Origin: Chloroflexota bacterium
GTDB taxonomy: Bacteria; Chloroflexota; UBA6077; FW602-bin22; JAMCYS01
Reading direction: 5' to 3'
NCBI GenBank assembly: GCA_023473795.1
Contig: JAMCYS010000019.1
Span: 1 to 32,338 of the forward strand
DNA: 32,338 nucleotides
In this document: positions 32,332 to 32,338 of the stretch, piece after piece
Layout: the number at the start of each line of letters is the position of its first letter
Numbering within the stretch: the stretch's first letter is position 1
Notes under the pieces: generated by a model
Database searches by the model: none
Seen by the model: the letters and a program-made list of their open reading frames with translations, nothing else
What the model was told of the DNA's origin: nothing
Position numbers and translations under genes: made by a program

Positions 32332-32338
32332 CGCCGGG

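Overview
The window is high-GC, densely coded bacterial chromosome with no RNA gene, CRISPR array, transposase or phage gene that I could recognise. The gene content resembles Chloroflexota: glycosyltransferases with C-terminal beta domains, a Tat-dependent lipoprotein of a peptide-type ABC importer, soluble PAS/GAF kinases, a secreted beta-propeller, frequent TTG/GTG starts and many short palindromic intergenic repeats. That assignment is by resemblance, not by a marker gene. Several starts were moved from the longest open frame to an internal codon because a Shine-Dalgarno site, promoter or overlap fixes them.

Layout. 1-4.4 kb (+): end of a DUF2207 membrane protein, a multi-TM glycosyltransferase and a LemA protein, closed by an intrinsic terminator. 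4.6-5.6 kb (+): a lipoprotein glutamic peptidase (eqolisin, G1). 8.6-5.7 kb (-): a three-gene operon made of an anchored unknown protein, a zinc-site UroD/MtaA-like protein and a MalY/PatB C-S lyase-like aminotransferase coupled by a GTGA overlap. 9.7-9.0 kb (-): a multi-TM protein. 10.0-12.1 kb (+): a tiny membrane protein and a PAS-PAS histidine kinase. 12.2-16.4 kb (+): promoter, long leader, peptide-type binding lipoprotein and two permeases, without ATPases. 16.4-21.7 kb (+): a secreted GH5-like enzyme with duplicated C-terminal domains and a GT39-like glycosyltransferase, each preceded by a copy of a 134-bp direct repeat. 25.8-21.9 kb (-): a soluble PAS/GAF NarX-type kinase and its NarL-type regulator. 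26.1-26.5 kb (+): a 33-codon remnant of a GH13 gene and a YCII protein. 27.8-26.7 kb (-): a NYN nuclease/zinc/cold-shock fusion. 30.4-28.2 kb (-): a secreted seven-repeat propeller protein. 32.3-30.9 kb (-): a cyclopropane fatty acid synthase.

How the genes fit together. Much of the window concerns the cell surface: glycan transfer, a secreted glycosidase, a surface peptidase, an oligopeptide importer and lipid modification. Peptide release by the eqolisin and peptide import by the ABC system could be linked, but this is only inference from content. The least ordinary signals are (i) intergenic-type palindromic repeats that lie in frame inside two coding regions, (ii) the 134-bp direct repeat placed 63-71 bp upstream of two promoters, (iii) the coupled UroD-like/C-S lyase operon, and (iv) the nested 144-bp inverted-repeat element before the cyclopropane synthase stop. 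I saw no clear-cut undescribed multi-gene system.
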